NCBI GenBank assembly: GCA_002633025.1
Contig: NMRB01001752.1
Location: 70,884 to 134,883, forward strand
DNA length: 64,000 bases
Direction of reading: 5' to 3'
Source of the DNA: Notospermus geniculatus
Lineage: Eukaryota > Nemertea > Pilidiophora > Heteronemertea > Lineidae
Below the pieces are notes generated by a model. It saw nothing but the letters and a program-made list of their open reading frames with translations, did not search any database and was not told the origin of the DNA. Below are positions 42,600 to 54,601 of the stretch, piece after piece (positions within the stretch are counted from its first letter, which is position 1; every line of letters begins with the position of its first letter). Position numbers and translations under genes: made by a program.

Positions 42600-42905
42600 C
42601 AGATACCAGGAAAATGTATTTTAGCAACATTCTTGTACATTTAGCTGAATGACCAATGAGCGAGTTTGAAGCAATCGAAAGGCCCGGTGGCAAACTTCAG
42701 GTGTGCCCAAATTAAGGGAAAAAATACAGGGTGTATCAAGTTTGAAGCAATCGAAAGGCCTGCATAGAGACATGGATGTTCGGCATCGCATAAATAGCAG
42801 AACGAGAAACAAGCCATCTACACTTCCCTACAGCCTGTATCGTCATTCGCAATAAAAGAACTACAACCCGACCTACGTTGTCGCCACCTGTCTTTATTTA
42901 CCATG
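42600..42905 (+). repeat. Possible solo LTR-like segment
   Basis: A duplicated word (GTTTGAAGCAATCGAAAGGCC at about 42664 and 42740, the second starting AGTTTG), a TATA-like CATAAATAG (about 42788) and AATAAAAG (about 42851) occur in the order expected for U3-R. No matching second copy, TG...CA ends or primer-binding site was found, so this is weak. Confidence 0.25.
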
Positions 42906-42978
42906 TTTGAAGTTGTTTGAAATGTTCAACCGTCTGGAAAATGACACAAGTTCTTACTATGCTCTTCTTCCTCTACAG

Positions 42979-44260
42979 ATGAAGTTCATCAGCAGTCAGA
43001 TAGCAGTTCCTGAGAAGGTTGCTTGCCAGTACTGTGTAAAGCCCTTCTCGTCCCGGAAATCGATGGAGCACCATCAACGAAATAATTGCCTGAAGAGGAC
43101 GTTCCCAAAGGATAAATCGTCAAGGTCATCCGCCAGGTAAAAGTCACCTAAACGCACTAGAAGGAAGACCAGTTCCGCATCATCGTCGTCGGCTATTAAC
43201 ATCTTCGGTCCTGATGGAGCGATCCTTCCCGAAATTCTTAAGAAAGTTCAGGACTATCAACAGTCTGAAAAGAAGAAAGAAAAATCGTCAAGACCTCACT
43301 CGAGCAGTAAAACAAGCTCGTCTGATGCCAAACGAATGGAGAAAAAGAAAAAAGATGTACCTGTCCCTGCCACAACCGCAGCGCCGCCAGTACTAGATAT
43401 CGGGGACGAATCTGAATCAGATGTCCAAGCCGTTGACCCCGAGGAGAACTTGCCTGTTGTTCCTCCAGCCCTGCCGAAGCGTGATGTGCCCGCCAGGGAT
43501 GTTAGGCCCGCTGAAGAAACTGTCCTCCCTGCCACTGCTGTGCCGCCACCGTCGACTGATGCTGCGGAGAAGACGAGGACTCCTGCTGCCTCCCCACAGG
43601 ACCCAGGAGATGCTGCACCCTTATTTGCGTCACCGGTTCGCACCCCGAAGTCCCCGGCGGGGACATCTTGTCACTAGTGCTTGGTCCTCCTCCAATCGAT
43701 CCGCCAGCAGATGATGTTCTCCCTCCACCACCTGTTTGTCTGATTGAAGTTGAGAAAGAGGCAGCACCATCTCCCAGCGAGCAGATAATCATCGTGTCGC
43801 CGTCAGAAGTACCCTTGCTGAAAGCGCCTACATCATGTACGATACCTGCGGCTCTTCCTACATGTCATCTCCTCCCGAGGCCAGTTCCACGCCCGACACC
43901 GTGCCGGAGTTGACGACTAAATATCGATACTGTAGCCCATCATACCATGGTTCAGAGGAAGATGAGGACTCACTGGAGTACATCCCCCGGAAGGTCATGA
44001 AACCGTCCAAGCCAACCAAACCTTCGCGCGTCGTCAAGACCATGTCTTCATCATCTAAGCGGCCGATTATCCCTTCTCAACGCCCTCTAGTTCCTCCGGC
44101 GGCACCGACACATGCCCCACGTACTCCTACCACCCCTTCATCCATGCAATCGTCGACGAACTTGTTCGATCTACATATGCCAGTGAGATACTCCAGGGTG
44201 ACTAAAACCAAAGGCAACATTGTCAAAGTCACTGAGATTTGGGACTACCAGTTACAGTAA
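42979..44260 (+). pseudogene. Zinc-finger and Ser/Pro-rich reading frame with breaks
   Basis: It starts at ATG right after an acceptor (CTCTACAG|ATG). A C2H2/C2HC-like finger follows (CQYCVKPFSSRKSMEHHQRN, then C). The frame meets TAA at 43138 inside a donor-like CCAG|GTAAAA, but continues in the same frame with KSPKRTRRKTSSASSSSAIN and a Lys/Ser-rich part, then a Pro-rich part to 43677. Two further frames (about 43620-43830, then 43815-44260) keep the same Pro/Ser/Asp-rich character, ending VTEIWDYQLQ. Composition continuity across three frames suggests one protein broken by indels or assembly errors. The function is not recognised. Confidence 0.45.
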
Positions 44261-44565
44261 ACCTTCATCATCAAGTCCTACCGTCCGTGAAACCTAAAAT
44301 CCGTCCTTGGAAAGACTGCAACTGTGGAATTTCATTTGAGTCTTTGGATAGTGAACCCTCCAGTGTGTAGTTTTTTTTAAAGAGTGTATTACAGCATTGC
44401 TTTTAATTAATTCTAATAATTATTCCAGGGCTGATCTGCTGCTCATGATCCTTTCCGTCTTGGTTAACAGCGTTGGGTGTATGATGAAGCATAGACATTG
44501 GATTAAGTAGCAATATTAGGAATTTGAAGGCCATGTGTATTTAGTTCTTTTATTGTTTATTTCAG

Positions 44566-46328
44566 ATCTCCCCATTGCTGAGGGAGACAGCACCATGCAA
44601 TCGACTTCGGGTAACTCCACATTCGAAGACTTGGCTGACAGTGGTGAGTCCCTTATTCTAATGTCACTTTTCCTTCATACTCATAGAACTACTTTTAAGT
44701 AGTGCCAGCTTTGTAGCTTGCCCTGTGACCCAGAATGTTCTAACTGGCCAAGAAGGCTTATCTATTGCCTGTACCTTTGCAAGGTTTCTGCCCTATCAGA
44801 CTTTCAATGTTTCAAACACTATTGCCAAGTTCCATTTTGGAGTCGAGTCGTAATTTGTGTTTCAGATTCTGCCACCGGCAGTGATGTCACAGTCTTATTG
44901 CACATGCCTGCTTGAGTCCAGCTCGCGTCCAAATCGAACAGCATTGAGTTACTTGAGTTTCGGCTGTTCATGAGCTTATCTGGATCCGTTGTATCGAAGG
45001 ACAGGTAGAACGAGGACTGGCGATGATCAATGACGATGATCTAAGGCTGGGTTTACATAGAGCCACACGAAACACGATTACTCGACACGGTACGTTGACA
45101 TACGCATGTGTTGATTAACTGACAATGGATTTTCCAATCTGCCGTTTACATTGGTCTATACGCGTGGGGTTACGTAGAGAGTGGAGTATATACACGTTTT
45201 GAAGAGAACGAGCATGCTCGTTCTTTCAGGCGTGTGCTGACTTCGTGGGAAGGTCTTGCGTTGTTTCGAAGTAGGGAGATGGGCATTTTAGGATGTTTCC
45301 TCNAGACGTCCTTCTGTAATTGCAGTTTAAGCTAGACGACTGATTTAGACTTGTCTTGGCGAGTTAGACTTGTCTAAGAGATAAACATCCTTTATTAAGT
45401 TCGGGCCTCAATGTTTCAAACACTATTGCCGAGTTCCAGTTTGGAGTCGAGTCGTAATTTGTGTTTCAGATTCTGCCACCGGCAGTGATGTCACAGTCTT
45501 ATTGCACATGCCTGCTTGAGTCCAGCTCGCGTCCAAATCGAACAGCATTGAGTTACTTGAGTTTCGGCTGTTCATGAGCTAATTATCTGGATCCGTTGTT
45601 GTCGGTTATTTTCTGATGCGCTCGGTTCTTCTGTGGTCGAGTGGCTGATTTGAATGCCCAAATGTACATGCACAAAAAAAAACACTCAACAAGGTCACAT
45701 CATTCATTATTCACTTTTGTAATAGATAAAGTGAATCACTTCTATCATGAACTGCAGGTCAACTCAAAAGTTGTCTTTTTCAGTAACTTTTGACCGAATA
45801 TTTCTACTTTCGATTCAACGGCCACCATCCTTGCTCGAGTCGAACTCCAGTAGCGTGGGGTTTGAAAAATCAGGGTAGTGCCATGGCAACCGGGCCACCA
45901 TGTTGGAGAACAGTTTGGGACTCTGAGTTCGTTTAGCACTCGCTCCTCGAGTCAAATCAAGTCCAAAATGAACAAGGCCTATTGCATTAGACTGCTTATT
46001 CAATCTCGCGCAGTATGGTCAGGTTTCATTGGCTTTTGAGCCAGTAGTGAGCCCACCATCCCTGAAAAACTTTGAATCCCCCCCCCCATTTTTTATTCTG
46101 ACCAACTCTGCATTGTTTGTTTCAGGTGAGATCAGTGTCCTTACGGCTGAGGATGAAGAAGTGCCTTGTGAGAAGGCAGCTCAGCAAGCAGCAAGCAGCT
46201 CAGGAAAGGGCGTAAAGAAAACCAAATCAGGAAAGGGTGGAAAAAAACAGAGGAAAAAAGTGTCAATGACAGCAAAAACTCAAGTACATCAAGACAAATG
46301 TGGACTAAAGCGGAAGAAAATGAACTAA
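44566..46328 (+). CDS. Two 3' exons of an unrecognised Lys-rich protein gene
   Basis: Exon A (about 44566-44641) has acceptor TTTATTTCAG and donor AGTG|GTGAGT and encodes LPIAEGDSTMQSTSGNST and onward. Exon B (46127-46328) has acceptor TTTGTTTCAG; the split Gly codon joins in phase 1 to give GEISVLTAEDEEVPCEKAAQ, then a basic C-terminus (KKTKSGKGGKKQRKKVS) and a stop. Matching phases and consensus sites support a real gene. The tail looks like a nuclear-localisation or nucleic-acid-binding segment. Upstream exons are not identified, and the 43-kb frame does not join in phase. Confidence 0.5.
44804..45599 (+). repeat. 190-bp direct duplication containing an acceptor-like exon
   Basis: 44804-44993 and 45408-45599 are nearly identical. 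Each includes TTTGTGTTTCAG followed by ATTCTGCCACCGGCAGTGAT, which in phase 1 reads DSATGSDVTVLLHMPA and a stop. Both copies lie in the intron between the exons at 44566 and 46127. Confidence 0.8.
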
Positions 46329-46399
46329 GAACACTGTATTCAAGGGGAACTTCATATCAAAAAAGTTCCCCGGTATTTTAGAATGTAAAGAAGCATTGA

Positions 46400-46980
46400 T
46401 GGAAAGTAAAGTCAATGGTGGCTTCGTCTTTTGTAGGGGAAACTGGGACACTGTAAAGAAAAAGGTAATAAGGATGATAAAAGAATTGAAGGCAAAATAA
46501 TGACTCTCAGGTTTGGCCAAGCACCTAAGTAAAACAATCTCATACATGTTAACATGTATGTCTGATCCTGATTATTCTAATCCCTGGGCATAATAAGATG
46601 TACCGTAATTGGACTTCAGTTAGTGCCATTTCAAAATAGGAAACCTAATGCTGGCCTATTTGTAGAGAGCTAAGTATATTGTTCTGTGACAGATAGACTA
46701 GGAACGTTTTAGTGAGCTAGTATCATGCTAGGTGATTTTGTCGTGAGAAACTATTACAAAGCTATACTACTGCCTATGTCAATGATGTGCTCTATGATGT
46801 TGTCTTTTTTTATTATAATTTGACAGTGTTGTTTTGTCATTCTACTGATAATTGAGAGGTTGTGTGTGATTAGTGGAATATTTCAGATCATTAAACACTG
46901 ATCGGAAAGCAAACAAAATGTGTCCTCTAGTACGCGCATGTCAGTACGTGCATGGATTCATATAAGTTGCTGATCTCAAC
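46400..46980. other. No gene seen downstream of the Lys-rich gene
   Basis: AT-rich, with no recognisable coding or repeat structure. GTTTTTGGTTGAAGAGGCAG at about 46993 begins a 45-bp word that recurs near 49086 and, in degraded form, 49487. Confidence 0.5.
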
Positions 46981-47064
46981 TTCCCTGTTGGTTTTTGGTT
47001 GAAGAGGCAGCGCATGGAAAGGTTTCTGTTCTATGTAGCCACACCGAAATGGAGCGGCACACTT

Positions 47065-47375
47065 TTTTCAGCGTCGACGCTCCTGGCACGCTCTGGAGAC
47101 GCTGATATGGAGCGTCGTCGCTCCTGAGACGCTCATAGAGCGCTGATTTGTCAGCGTCATTCCCAAAGCCTGATGACGCTGATTTGGAGCGGCGCGTCTA
47201 GGACACTCCTAGAGCGCTGATTTCTCAGCGTCATTCCCAAAGCCTGATGACGCTGACTTGGAGCGGCGCGTCTAGGACGCTCCTAGGGCGCTGATTTCTC
47301 AGCGTCATTCCCAAAGCCTGATGACGCTGATTTGGAGCGGACGCTCCTAGAGCGCTGATTTGTCAGTGTCATTGG
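47065..47375 (+). repeat. 74-bp GC-rich minisatellite with internal palindromes
   Basis: About three clear units (from about 47138) of GCGCTGATTT.TCAGCGTCAT / TCCCAAAGCCTGATGACGCT / GATTTGGAGCGG and a GCGTCTAGGACRCTCCTAG segment, with degenerate units before them. AGCGTCAT and ATGACGCT make each unit self-complementary. Confidence 0.85.
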
Positions 47376-47491
47376 AAAGCAACAGCCACATTTGACCTTG
47401 AGCAGAGGCTTGTGGGATATAACTGTCAAACAGCCATTTTGAAATTTGGTTTTGCAGCAGTTTGCAGTCTCTCTGTTTCACTTCATCTTTA

Positions 47492-47921
47492 GGCCACACT
47501 TTTTTTATTCTTTGGTTTACGGGCCCGCCGACGTGGCAAAATGCCATTCCGAAAAAAAAATAAAATTGGGAAAATCAGTTTCTTTTATTGCCTCCGAAGT
47601 TCAAATGAAGTCTTCTAAGAAAAAAACGAATAAATGGAGTCATTTTTATTCTCGCCGACCTTGGATTAGCAGTCAGGACAGCTAAAAATAAATAAAACCA
47701 ACACTGTTTCCCAGCAACAAGGACGGAAAGAGGCAGAAAAGAGGCATTTATAAAGAATTTATTTGGTTTTTTATTTCCTCCGATTTGTCCAACTTGTCAT
47801 TCTAAAGCTGAAAATGAAAAAAGTGAACTGAACCTAAGTTTTTTTTTATTTTTATTCCGTCCTCCGTACCTGGGCTCAGAAACTTTGTGCCCGTAAACCA
47901 AAGAATATAATAACCGTGGCC
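47492..47921. mobile_element. 430-bp MITE with TTA duplication
   Basis: The ends GGCCACACTTTTTTTATTC and (inverted) GGCCACGGTTATTATATTC are followed on both arms by TTTGGTTTACGGGC. TTA lies at 47489-47491 and 47922-47924. It is PIF/Harbinger-like by the 3-bp TTA site. Confidence 0.85.
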
Positions 47922-48129
47922 TTACCAGTTTTTTTCCATTTGTGTGAATCGTTATCTTTCCCAAGAAAGAAATATAGGACTATAAAACTGGTGATCACTG
48001 TAGCACATCCATGGGGGAAGGCACAGATGGTGAGTCCGTCATTTTTTTTCCAGTTCCACACCATCTCTACTCCAGAAGAGGCCTGGTACAAGCACTGCAT
48101 CAGCTGTAGGCAAAGTACCCCAACCTAGC

Positions 48130-50570
48130 AGTACCAAAGATTTGACATAGGCTAGCCATTGCAGTGTGTTATTGTGCATATTGTGGAAAGAAAGTGGTTG
48201 GACTAGGAACAAAATGGTTTGTTGTATCAGAAACAACGAGCTATGATCTTTCTATTTAGCCCAGGATATTTATCGAGAATAATGGGGAACCTAGAACAAA
48301 TTGCAACAGAATTTCTTTTTGCTTTATATGGTTTAGTATACCCCTCCAAACATCTCATAAAAAGTCCCTTCAAATCCGACCCCCCGAAGTGCCCATAATT
48401 GGTATTTATTTGAGATCCTACATTAACTCCTATTACAATGTAGGCCTATATGGACTTCTATACAAATTCAAGAGTGCATGTACTGCTAACTTTTTTCTCG
48501 TCCGTTTTAGACCCTATAAATGTATTACCAATAGATAGAAATATGGCACCTCTGAGTCAGATAGGCTTGATTTGAACATTATATGTTGTCACTGTGTTGT
48601 AGAAATGACATATTACGTCATATTTTACCTAAAATCAAAAATTTGCCGTTTTTACAACAAATACGAGTTAAATGATGTTCTAATCAGGTTTGACGCTGAT
48701 ATTAGCACACTTTTGAAAGGTGATATCGCTGTCAATCACAGCGGTTGCTGCCATTGATTTTTTTACTTCTGTATTTAGGACTACAACTGTACATCGGGGA
48801 CTAATGCATGGCATATGGCTGCAAGTGTAACGATTGATTGTCGGTCGGACGGCCCAAAAAGACGTGAATAACCACAGTATTTGCTTCTAAATGGTCTGTA
48901 TTCTGCGTGGATTATTCAAGTGACGTTCTAAATGTAGCTATCATTACTGTCATCAGGATAGCAATAAAGTATACTTTCACACTTTTGGTGAGACGTTCTT
49001 TTGACATATTCGACATGTGGTTTGCCACATATAGGAGCATACACTTCGCCTAAATGCGCAATTATACGGTAATTCCTATAGATTTTTGGTTGAAGAGGCA
49101 GCCCATGGAAAGATGACTGTTACTTAGTATATGTATCATATTGAATTTTTTTTGTAAAATTAAGCCCTGTTTCACGTAGCATATTTCCCATCTTACCTGG
49201 TCGATTCATGAAGTCTAAAACTGGCGTGAAAGTTGAAGTTTTGAATGAGGATGAAATTTGAAATTCTGACCTTCAAGTACTAGTGAGTATGTTGAATATT
49301 GTGAGTAAAGCCTCATGATGATTTTGGCTCGATTTCTCTCCTTTTTACCGTTTTTGTCAACTTCATAAATCAGACAAGTAAGAGGGGAAATACAGTATTT
49401 GATAGAGTTGGTGTTTTATGCACCCTTCTTTATCTGGGAGCGACAGTGCATAAAATAACAAAGGGGTGAGTGATAAATGCCAGGTTTTTGTTGATGAGGC
49501 ACTGGCAGTTCATGGAAAGGTTTGTGTTCTATGTGATTTGATGTAATTTTTGGTTAACTTAGACTTATGCCAGTTTGCTATGTTGTTTGTGGTGTATGTT
49601 GTTGTTACATAATGGTAAATTTAACTATTCAGGCCTACAGCAGTGTGATCTCAAGTGAAGAATGCATATAGCCTGATGAATAATCCCCAGTAGTGCCTTT
49701 AAACTAGATGAGTTACCATGTTTCAGGGTAGCCCAAGAAGGTTCTGACCAAGCAACTGATGAAACAAAGCCACGCTATTTTCTTTCATGTTTGCAGACCA
49801 TCGAGTGATTAACAACCTGAGTGAAAACAACCACACAAGAGGCCAATAGAGATGTTATAACCACCTTAAATCAAGTGGCCAGTCCATCTGATATGTACTT
49901 ACTGCAGTCTCGCTGGTTTGCATAAGAATGGCACACCATAAATCACAAGATGCAGGAAAAGGGAACTGACCATGCATGTATTTTTCAACTCGAACACCAT
50001 GATCAGTATGGATGGTTCTTTTCACTCACGGTGTTAACCACTCGAAGAAACCCATTTGCAACATGCCGAACATGAAATAGTTCTTCTTTTTTGTTTTAAG
50101 TGACTGTTTTACCTCCAAAGTTGAAATTGATTGGGCAACCACCTAATGAATAACAATTGCCGAAGAGGCCCGTAAAAACTGAAATAACCTCCTTATATAA
50201 TCAAATGGCCAGTCAGTCTGAAATGCACTTACTACTAGTACAGAAATCTTGATAATTTGCAAAAGTCCAGCACCCCAAAAATGGCACTGTGTAGCATGTG
50301 GTGCTCCAATGCGGTCACAATAACATGATAGACATGCTGTGCTAGATGTTGTATGTTCATTTATATGATAAATGCTAAATATCTGTTATTCGCTAATTCT
50401 GGGTAATCTTCAGAGGCTGTGTATTCTATTGCATTGTAATGGGGAAGCATGATTAGTTGTAATCCTTGAAGGTTCCCGATCAAGATGTATAACATGTTAA
50501 AGTTTTTGCATCTAAGATAATATCTTTTCGTTTAAGGGTAAATAATATGACTATGATGCAAGATAATCAT
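48130..50570. other. No supported gene; scattered short repeats
   Basis: I find only frames below about 65 codons without motifs. A word GGTTGAAGAGGCAGCCCATG at about 49088 repeats that at 46998. No TIR pair was confirmed in this 2.4 kb. Confidence 0.5.
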
Positions 50571-50747
50571 GCTAGACAACAAGAGGCCCATGGGCCTTGC
50601 GCTCAGCTGACTTTGTAATAGTTGTTTGGAGTGGTGACTGTAGCGGGCAAATGCTTCCAAGCTGGAGAAGACATTGTGTGTAAATTTGTTGTTTATTGAG
50701 TCTGAAGGATTACAAGAGAATGATGCTTCTTATCAGGTAACTGTTAA

Positions 50748-50950
50748 CCAGAATTAACACTGGAAATGTGCAACACTCACAGACATTACACCAGACTCAA
50801 CACTGGAAACGTGCAACACTCAGAGGTGTCACACCAGAATTTAGAATTAACAATGAAAATGTGCACACTCAGAGATATTACACTGAGAATTAACACTGGA
50901 AACGTGCAAGACTCACAGATGTTTCACCAGCATCAGCAATGTGCAACCAT
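50748..50950 (+). repeat. ~45-bp degenerate tandem repeat
   Basis: Four to five units of AATTAACACTGGAAA.GTGCA followed by ACACTCA.AGA.ATTACACC. Confidence 0.75.
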
Positions 50951-50987
50951 AGGAACTTGTAGGCCTACCGATGTTGGCATAGCCTAA

Positions 50988-51064
50988 CACAACAAAAAGG
51001 GCCGATGAAAGGCCCGTAAAAGCACCCCTTGACAAGATGCCTACGGGCCCTTTTGTCATTGTGT
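50988..51064. repeat. Small hairpin
   Basis: ACACAACAAAAAGGGCC faces GGGCCCTTTTGTCATTGTGT across about 40 bp. It could be a tiny MITE; the inner part also pairs (GGCCCGTA with TACGGGCC). Confidence 0.6.
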
Positions 51065-51639
51065 TGCATGTGGTTGAGCAGGCCAAGGTCTCAGCGGCCC
51101 TGAATAATTGCAGTTGTTCTGATTCAGTCACAGCAGGACAACAACACTGCATCAGATTCACACATGCATCAGCAGTCTTTCAGCTTGGCCTTGGCTTGGG
51201 TATGAGAGTCCAGTTGCATATTACCAGTGGCAGGCAGTGCAGTTGCACCTACCTTTGTATTCTAAAATACCACACTTGGTTTAATAACTGTATAAAGCAC
51301 GAAAGTGAAGATTTCACTGCGTAAAGATGAGCAGTGTTGTCTCTGCACAAAACCTGAAAACCATGTGATCCACCGTGCAAGAAGGCTGTTCTTTCAATTC
51401 CCTGCAAGCAGAAATCTACACGAAGTACTGTGATATCATCAAATCCACAACATAAAATGGTGACATCATCAAGGACATACACTGAGCATGTTCAAGTGCT
51501 GGGGGGAAATTCAAAAACCCATGTTTTTGATTTATGCAGATTACACCCCCTGGTGGAAAAATTTTGAACAATTTGCCGCTACTGGAGGTGAGGAAAATAA
51601 TAAGCAACACAATATATCAGTTACAGTTTGATTTGTTTT

Positions 51640-51895
51640 CTCTGGACTGAGTAATGAGGATTTTTCATTTTATGGAATACGCCCCCTGGAGAGCAGAATG
51701 TAGGTCAAATCGCAGAAATTTTTGGTTCTGTTTCGAGCCCTCCCTAGGGCCTAACACTCCACCAAATTTCAGGGCCCTGGGCCTTGCGGTTGCAAAACGT
51801 GCCACCAGTTTACAGACTACAGACACACACACAGACGGACGCCACTCAGCATACATATGAATAGCTCCGCTGACCTTTGGTCAGCTGAGCTAAAA
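51640..51895 (-). repeat. Uninterrupted copy of the 'CAGCTGACC' repeat
   Basis: The inverse of 23993-24650 without the MITE: TTCGAGCCCTCCCTAGGGCC, TAACACTCCACCAAATTTC, and GCTGACCTTTGGTCAGCTGA at the right end. It supplies the empty target site (single TA in CCTAACACTCC). Confidence 0.85.
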
Positions 51896-51899
51896 ATTA

Positions 51900-52820
51900 A
51901 TATTTGTGGAACATATAATATAATAATTAACGTTGAATGAATATCATTGACTTATGACCACTTTGCAGCACTATAGCTGGAAGTAAGACTGGTCGTGGAT
52001 ACATGCATTTGTGAACTCAACAAAAACAGCACGTACAGCCAGTACATTGGCCATGTTTGCAAACCATAGGTAGTGTGGTTGTTTTCATCTTCATTGGTGT
52101 CTTTGGTGGTTGTTTCCACTTAGGTGTTTATTTTCATCTTCATTGGCCTTTTAGGTGGTTGTTTTTACAAGGATGGTTAACACCATTTGAAGAAACCCAT
52201 TGCAACAAATTTGGCAAACCACATAAAGGAAAAAACCATTTGCCCCGAGGGGAATAAATGAAGCATAACGGATACTTTTTTGCCACACTGTAGATAGCAG
52301 GCTCTGTCAGTGTGCGGTTTTACAATATATTATGTACCCCACGTTGCTTTTTCTATAAAATGTATAAAATAAACACCACATGCTGTTTATTTGTCTTGTT
52401 CTTCATTCAAACTTTTGAAGGCAGTTGAGTCCTTCTTTGTGTCTAGGTATGTCTCCCTTTATAAGTGTTTTAAGGTGGTCTTTTGTATCTTGAATGGCCT
52501 CTTGGGACGGTTTTTTCTCTTACATGGTTAACCACTTAACCCTCTCGCTGTGTATGACATGCAGAGCATGTCATGGCGATTTTCACCCCCATACTTCTCA
52601 GCTGGTAATTGTAGGCATAATGATGAGCTGTGATCAGCATACACACACAGTTAGAAGCTTGGTAAACCAGCTAATGTGCGCAGAATGTTTTAGTGAGATT
52701 TTTCAAACATAGGGGGCGCTACCATCAAGTGAATATTGCAGGACCAAATCTTAATTTTCATATGCAGCGAAAGGTTAAGAAAACTGTAGTTACGAGATGT
52801 ACTAATGTAATTGAGTCACA
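51900..52820. other. No supported gene
   Basis: TTTTCATCTTCATTGG and GGTGGTTGTTT words repeat at about 52080-52165. There are no coding motifs. Confidence 0.5.
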
Positions 52821-52821
52821 T

Positions 52822-52860
52822 GGGTGCGCAGTGATAGCGCTTCGCTTCACTGCGCACCCG
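52822..52860. repeat. Strong short hairpin
   Basis: GGGTGCGCAGTGA and TCACTGCGCACCC are perfect inverse complements separated by 12 bp, directly outside the large palindrome. Confidence 0.85.
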
Positions 52861-52874
52861 TTAGTCACTTCCCG

Positions 52875-53831
52875 AAAGGGGCTGTTCACTTTCGGAACCA
52901 TTTTCCCAACTAATTTTTCACTATGTTGCAGTTGTTTGATTTTCATGATAACTTCAGGTATAATATTTTATAATGTGAACTAGATAATCATGAAAGAAAA
53001 ATGTGACATCAGTTTCATTAATTAGGAAAACAAAGAGCATTTGCAGAATGTCCGAAATCAGCATGAAAACAGTGAAATTATTCCCTAATGTTTGTTCTAC
53101 TGGGAGAGGAATGGTATTATTTATCATTCATCGAAAAATCATTACTAAACATATTGGTTTTGCTGAAATATTTGCATAAAATGTGTGCTTTTCTTCATTT
53201 CTGGACCCCTATTTAAACGGGGGGAGAACAGAACAGCACATCTAGGCCTGTCCGATTTGAATGGAATGCTGTGGTAAAGATTATGGTCAATATCATTGAC
53301 CAGTGGTTTGTTGGTGTTGCATAAGGTCATGAAAGGATATACTTGAATTTGACATCCCACTGATCACTTAGGCCAACCCACATGTCATGGTCGATTATGC
53401 ATGTTGTAACTGATATTGACCATAATCTTTACCACAGAATTCCATTCAAATCTGATAGGCCTAGATGTGCTGTTCTGTTCTCCCCCCAGTTAAATAGGGG
53501 TCCAGAAATGAAGAAAATCACACATTTTATGTAAATATTTCAGCAAAACCAATATGTTTAGTAATGATTTTTCGATGAATGATAAATAACACCATTACTC
53601 TCCCAGCAGAACAAACATTAGGGAATTATTTCACTGTTTTCATGCTGATTTCGGACATTTTGCAAATGCTCTTTGTTTTCCTAATTAAAGAAGCTTACGT
53701 CACATTTTTCTTTCATGATTATCTAGTTCACATCATAAAATATTATACCTGAAGTTATCGTGAAAATCAAACAACTGCAACATAATGAAAAATTAGTTGG
53801 GAAAATGGTTCCGAAAGTGAACAGCCCCTTT
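52875..53831. repeat. 957-bp near-perfect palindrome
   Basis: The arms (about 52875-53300 and 53415-53831) start AAAGGGGCTGTTCACTTTC and match with few differences; the loop is about 115 bp. It contains no protein-like frame. No clear target duplication is visible (left CTTCCCG, right GGTTGGG). It is probably a long-TIR non-autonomous element. Confidence 0.9.
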
Positions 53832-54600
53832 GGTTGGGATAGTCAGAGATATTCAGTTGTCAAGTTATGTGGTGTTATACCGTCATTTACTGGTAGATTT
53901 ATAGACTTGTATGTATGTTGTAGTTCGCACCAAGTTATGGGAATAAAGGCATTTTGATTTGTGTTTAATTCGTAGTAACGGAAGTTTTTTATTGGTACAA
54001 TCAAAAACCTATTGCATGTGCAATGTTTGCTCTAAGGAGGTGATTCAATCCCATTTTCTTTAGGTGGTTTTATGGACAGATTTTACCACATAGGACAGGA
54101 TTGGAAAACACATTGTGACCTCTTTAGCATGGTTTCAAGCTATAGAAAAAGTGTAACCACCTTGTCTGTGGCATGAAGTTGACTGGCATCACCAGCAAAG
54201 AGTATGAACAACATAGTCGTCTGCTAAGGACAGTATTTGTTGTACTTGTTTGGGCATTGTCCCAAATTGATAAACCTCAACATTTTTTCTGTAGATTGCT
54301 TGTGAATAGACATAAAGCTGTTACTCCCCTGCCCAATTTGCACAGTTTGGTGATTTGAACAAGTCCTTATTTACACTTCAAATACTCCCATGTTGTCATT
54401 CCTTGAGTGGTCATTTGACATCCCATGGACAAATTACCACCTAAGATAGGGTTTATGCTGATTTTCTCTAAGGTGGTTAACCACCTAGGCAAATGCATGT
54501 GCCTTCTCATCATAAAACTCACAGGAAAAGCCTTCACATCTCTTCAGATTAACTGTAAATGTAAATATGAAACAATATCCCATACCGGTAAGCAATTTAG
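53832..54600. other. No supported gene
   Basis: AT-rich; the words GGTGGTTAACCACCT (about 54470-54488) and other GTGGTT motifs recur. Nothing coding is recognised. Confidence 0.45.
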
Positions 54601-54601
54601 A

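Noticed and set aside
43296-43643. 115-codon minus-strand frame rich in Gly/Ser/Ala
   Set aside because: It is the shadow of the GC-rich Pro/Ser codons of the plus-strand frame.
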